Source of the DNA: Phallus indusiatus
Taxonomy: Eukaryota > Basidiomycota > Agaricomycetes > Phallales > Phallaceae
Reading direction: 5' to 3'
Length of the DNA stretch: 64,000 nucleotides
Assembly: GCA_027605045.1 (NCBI GenBank)
Contig: JAQFWX010000002.1
Coordinates: forward strand, 62,001-126,000
Below the pieces are notes generated by a model. That model saw only the letters and a program-made list of their open reading frames with translations. It did no database searches and was not told the DNA's origin. Below, piece by piece: positions 61,051 through 64,000 of this stretch (position 1 is the stretch's first letter; each line of letters starts with the position of its first letter). The position numbers were made by a program, and so were the translations under genes.

Positions 61051-64000
61051 TTACGCGTGCTTCAATGTGCCGTCTGCATCGACACTTCCGCTAAATCTCT
61101 GATTATTCGCTGGGCTCGAACTAGCTGATCCCGCAGAGGATCTTGTAGCACGTCCATGGTATCCGAAAAGATCGTGGAGACGACTCAGCTTATTGTCGTC
61201 AACATCCGAAACAACACTAAGCCGTCTCGGCGATGACGATCCTGTACTCATAGGGGACCGTGGAGCATCTTGACGAACAGATTCGAGTCCTGAAATAACG
61301 AATATCACTGTTAGGACCCAAAGAAAAAGAATGAAAAAGAAGGTATACTAACGAGATAGAGTGTCCGCAACAGCAATCTCCCGTTCATCATCCTCTGCAG
61401 CTCGACTGGCCAACGCCCGGGCAATATATTTACGGAAGGCGGGACCCGTGGAATCCAACAATTTGTCCACACGAGGTTTCTTGTGTGGATAGGCTTTCAA
61501 AAATTTATGTAACTGCGTAATCCCCTCTTTGTGCAACGCGCCGGTCGTTTCACTGGAGATATGACTAATAATCTTGATTAGTTGAGCATCAGGGTCATCA
61601 TCATCCATAGACGCAATCGGCCTTTCCGTCCGTTGTGGGGAACTGCCCAATGAGCGGTGCTTGTCAGACTCGATGGAATACTGGGAAGATCTTGCTGATG
61701 GTGTTCTAGTCGATATCTGTCCTGTAGCGACAGGGCAGAATGTCGAATAGTCTCAGGGTGCTGAAGGGTCGTGGGTTCCGAAGCATTTGTCGCAGACCTT
61801 AGTCGAGGCGGTTCTTCTACCTGTCGAACTACCGGATTAGAATTCAGGATCCGATATACGTAAGGATACACTATTGTAGCAGAAGGATCTTCGAACGCGG
61901 CCGAGAGTTTTTCATAAACCTCGTCACCATATTGTGCTAGATCGAATGTAAGTGACATGACAGATGTTGTTGAGTGCGTCTTGCAGCTTACCGACAATGT
62001 GCTGCACAATGACCTTGATCGTGCGAAGCGGCATGTCACCTGCAGGAATTTTGTTCGTGGCTCTTGCGCGCCATTCATTGGGAGGGACAGACTGTAAAAA
62101 GTACTCAATCGCAGGGAATAATTCAGTGGGATCCAATAACTGTTTGTTCAGGTCGTTTGGAATGTTTCTTGCCAGTTTCCATACACATTTGAGGACCAGT
62201 TCAGCCACCTTCGCCTCTTGAGAATTGGCTTGTGTATTGTTTGAAGTGAACGGTCTGACGATCTGTAATAGCAAGCGGAACAACGACCTAGTTTAGGGAT
62301 CAGAGAGTATGAATGAGCTAGTAAATTTCAATACAAACCGGAATATGACGATTCGGCGACAAGTAGCGAATAACCGTAAAATAATCATATTAATAAACCT
62401 AGATAAATCTTTGACCTTAGAATCGTTGCTGTCGTCCGTTTGGAGTAATCGTAACGTCAGCTCATCGAGTAATCCCGTGACGGTATCAACAGTTAAAGCT
62501 TCTGCTAATAATGGGTGATCGCAGAATGCATTTAAGGTTTGATTGAGATGTTTCGCCAGTCGAAAACTCTCGGGTTCATAAACTGTTTCAGGATTTTCGA
62601 AGACGTGTCCCATTTGAAGAGCGATGGTTTCAATTAAGCCTTCAACGTGTTCAGATAGTTCAACATATGCTTTTGACAGATGCGCCTCCTCGGGGGGTAC
62701 TTCCAAAATCTTCTGTATTTTTTTCAGCGCATCGACGCTTCGCGAGGGATCGTGGCTTAAAATGCTCGAGATAACAACAGAAACACCATTATCAACACTT
62801 GGCACGGGAATCTCACTGATTTCCGGTGCTTTTATCGTATTTTCAATGGGTAAAGCACCTGACGTTCCATTAAGAGGCTGAAGCGCACGACGGTCCGTTG
62901 AGGCAGTGTTTTGATCCTCTGATACAGTGGTCGCAGTATTTGGTCGAGTACGATGAGGACCGAGACGAGAGGGTAACATACTTTTAGGTCGTGTCGACGT
63001 AGTAGGAAGTTTAGTGGAGCTGTCGTTATTAAAGGTAGACGGCGAGGCGGGCCGAAGGCTCAATCCCTTGGAACGCGGCAGACCCGAAGGAGACATGGAT
63101 CGCGGAGGATCGGTCACCGCAGACGAAACAGCGGGAATTGATGGGTGGGGGTTATTAATTGAGGCAGGAGGTTTGATCGTAGAGGGTTTCGTGGTATCTT
63201 TGGTTTCTGGGAGGGGTATCCGACGTAATCTTTCTTCTAGTTGTGTTTTGTCTTTAGGCGAGAGCGAGCCGACCATTGTCCAAATTTTGTCACCAACCAA
63301 AATATATCCTTCACTATAGTAGAAATGGGTCAGACAGTCACCCGAGAAACTATGAAGAAAACAACCCAACCTTAAAGTTGAAAGAGCTGCCTTGCGCACA
63401 TAGGGATCTTTATCAGATATCATTGAAGCTATAATAGGCATCGATTTAGATGGGTCGCAGACTCCGATTCCAGCTCGTTTCAGTATATTTTCCAGTTCTT
63501 CCAGTGTGCCCTGTCTTGTTTTCGACACTTTCGATCTCAAGCCATGTTCCAGCAGTAACTGAAACAGGCGACTGTATGCGTAAACTTTTGGAAGTGTTTG
63601 AATTATCTGACCAACGCGAGTTCGAACGGCTTCGCGGGAATCGCCAAGCTAGTGTTGACTGTCAGTTTCATGAAAAGATCTCATCAATACTTTGAGCATA
63701 CCTTATGAATTAAAGTAGGTATAAAACATAATGCTTCAGTATCACTAACTTGATGATTTGTAGTACGCAATAGAGCAAGCACGTTATCAACCGCTTCTAA
63801 ACATTTAGAAACCAAATTCGGTTGCGGCTCGTGAACCTTCATCGAAATATACTTGAGCGGTAGATCCGAATTGGCTAACAAGATGTTCTGCATCTCAGAA
63901 ACAGGGACGCCAAACTTTTCATCCCCTGATACGGCGGAAGCGTAACAGTCCACTATAATATCAAGGCCTGATATATTATCGGTCAAAGCATTATGGGAGG
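61051..64000 (-). CDS. STU2: XMAP215/Stu2-family TOG protein (5' end outside window)
   Basis: Microtubule polymerase acting at plus ends and spindle poles. The C-terminal part is present. It includes HEAT-type helices of TOG repeats (KYISMKVHEPQPNLVSKCLE, MISDKDPYVRKAALSTLRLG), then YILVGDKIWTMVGSLSPKDK followed by QLEERLRR, the family signature. A Ser/Pro-rich basic linker of about 120 residues (62890-63200) is the expected lattice-binding region. The C-terminal helical domain follows (VLKCVWKLARNIPNDLNKQL, KVIVQHIVGKL, FEDPSATIVYPYVYRILNS). A Ser-rich tail ends in GTLKHA. The N-terminal TOG domains lie right of the window. The gene could equally be called ALP14/Dis1. Confidence 0.85.

Overview
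This window is nuclear DNA of a filamentous fungus, most likely a mushroom-forming basidiomycete (Agaricomycetes). Genes are dense on both strands and are cut by many short introns of about 50-60 nt with GT..AG ends, several with a CTAAC- or CTGAC-like branch site. The protein families present (Zn2Cys6 regulators, a SKN7-type HSF/receiver protein, a SIKE-type STRIPAK subunit, YME1, STE23/IDE) fit a fungus, and the residue patterns look basidiomycete. No mobile element, CRISPR array, operon or bacterial insertion was seen.

Layout, left to right: the 3' end of a coiled-coil protein (+); the RAD3/XPD helicase (-); a Zn2Cys6 regulator (+); a family-16 methyltransferase (-); a CCCH/coiled-coil protein (-); the mitochondrial i-AAA protease YME1 (-); a second Zn2Cys6 regulator (+); then a run of plus-strand genes: a cyclin-D1-binding-like protein, a cis-prenyltransferase, an MPP6-like exosome cofactor, a SIKE-type coiled-coil protein, a PWWP-like chromatin protein and an insulin-degrading-enzyme homologue. 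Next come SKN7 (-), an intron-containing tRNA-Ile(UAU), a YND1-like apyrase (+), a secreted GH5_7-like protein without its catalytic glutamates (-), a mitochondrial TPR protein resembling Mgr3 (-), a TACO1/YebC protein (-), an ABHD1/3-type hydrolase (+), a STRAP WD40 protein (+), an SMG6-like PIN protein (-), a gene-poor stretch of about 3 kb, the mitoribosomal protein bS21m (-), and an XMAP215/Stu2 TOG protein (-) that runs off the right edge.

Most genes are housekeeping: DNA repair and transcription (RAD3), RNA surveillance (MPP6, SMG6), spindle (XMAP215), glycosylation (cis-prenyltransferase, apyrase) and mitochondrial proteostasis or translation (YME1, Mgr3-like, TACO1, bS21m, and possibly IDE). 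They do not form a metabolic cluster.

Three things stand out. (1) There is a high density of micro-exons, down to 6, 7 and 8 nt, several of which carry the key motif of their protein. (2) The secreted GH5_7-like protein has lost both catalytic glutamates and carries a basic insertion of about 95 residues. (3) There is a one-base break in the HSF domain of SKN7 and a probable second one in TACO1. Exon joins were worked out by eye from splice signals, reading phase and family motifs, so individual boundaries are models.
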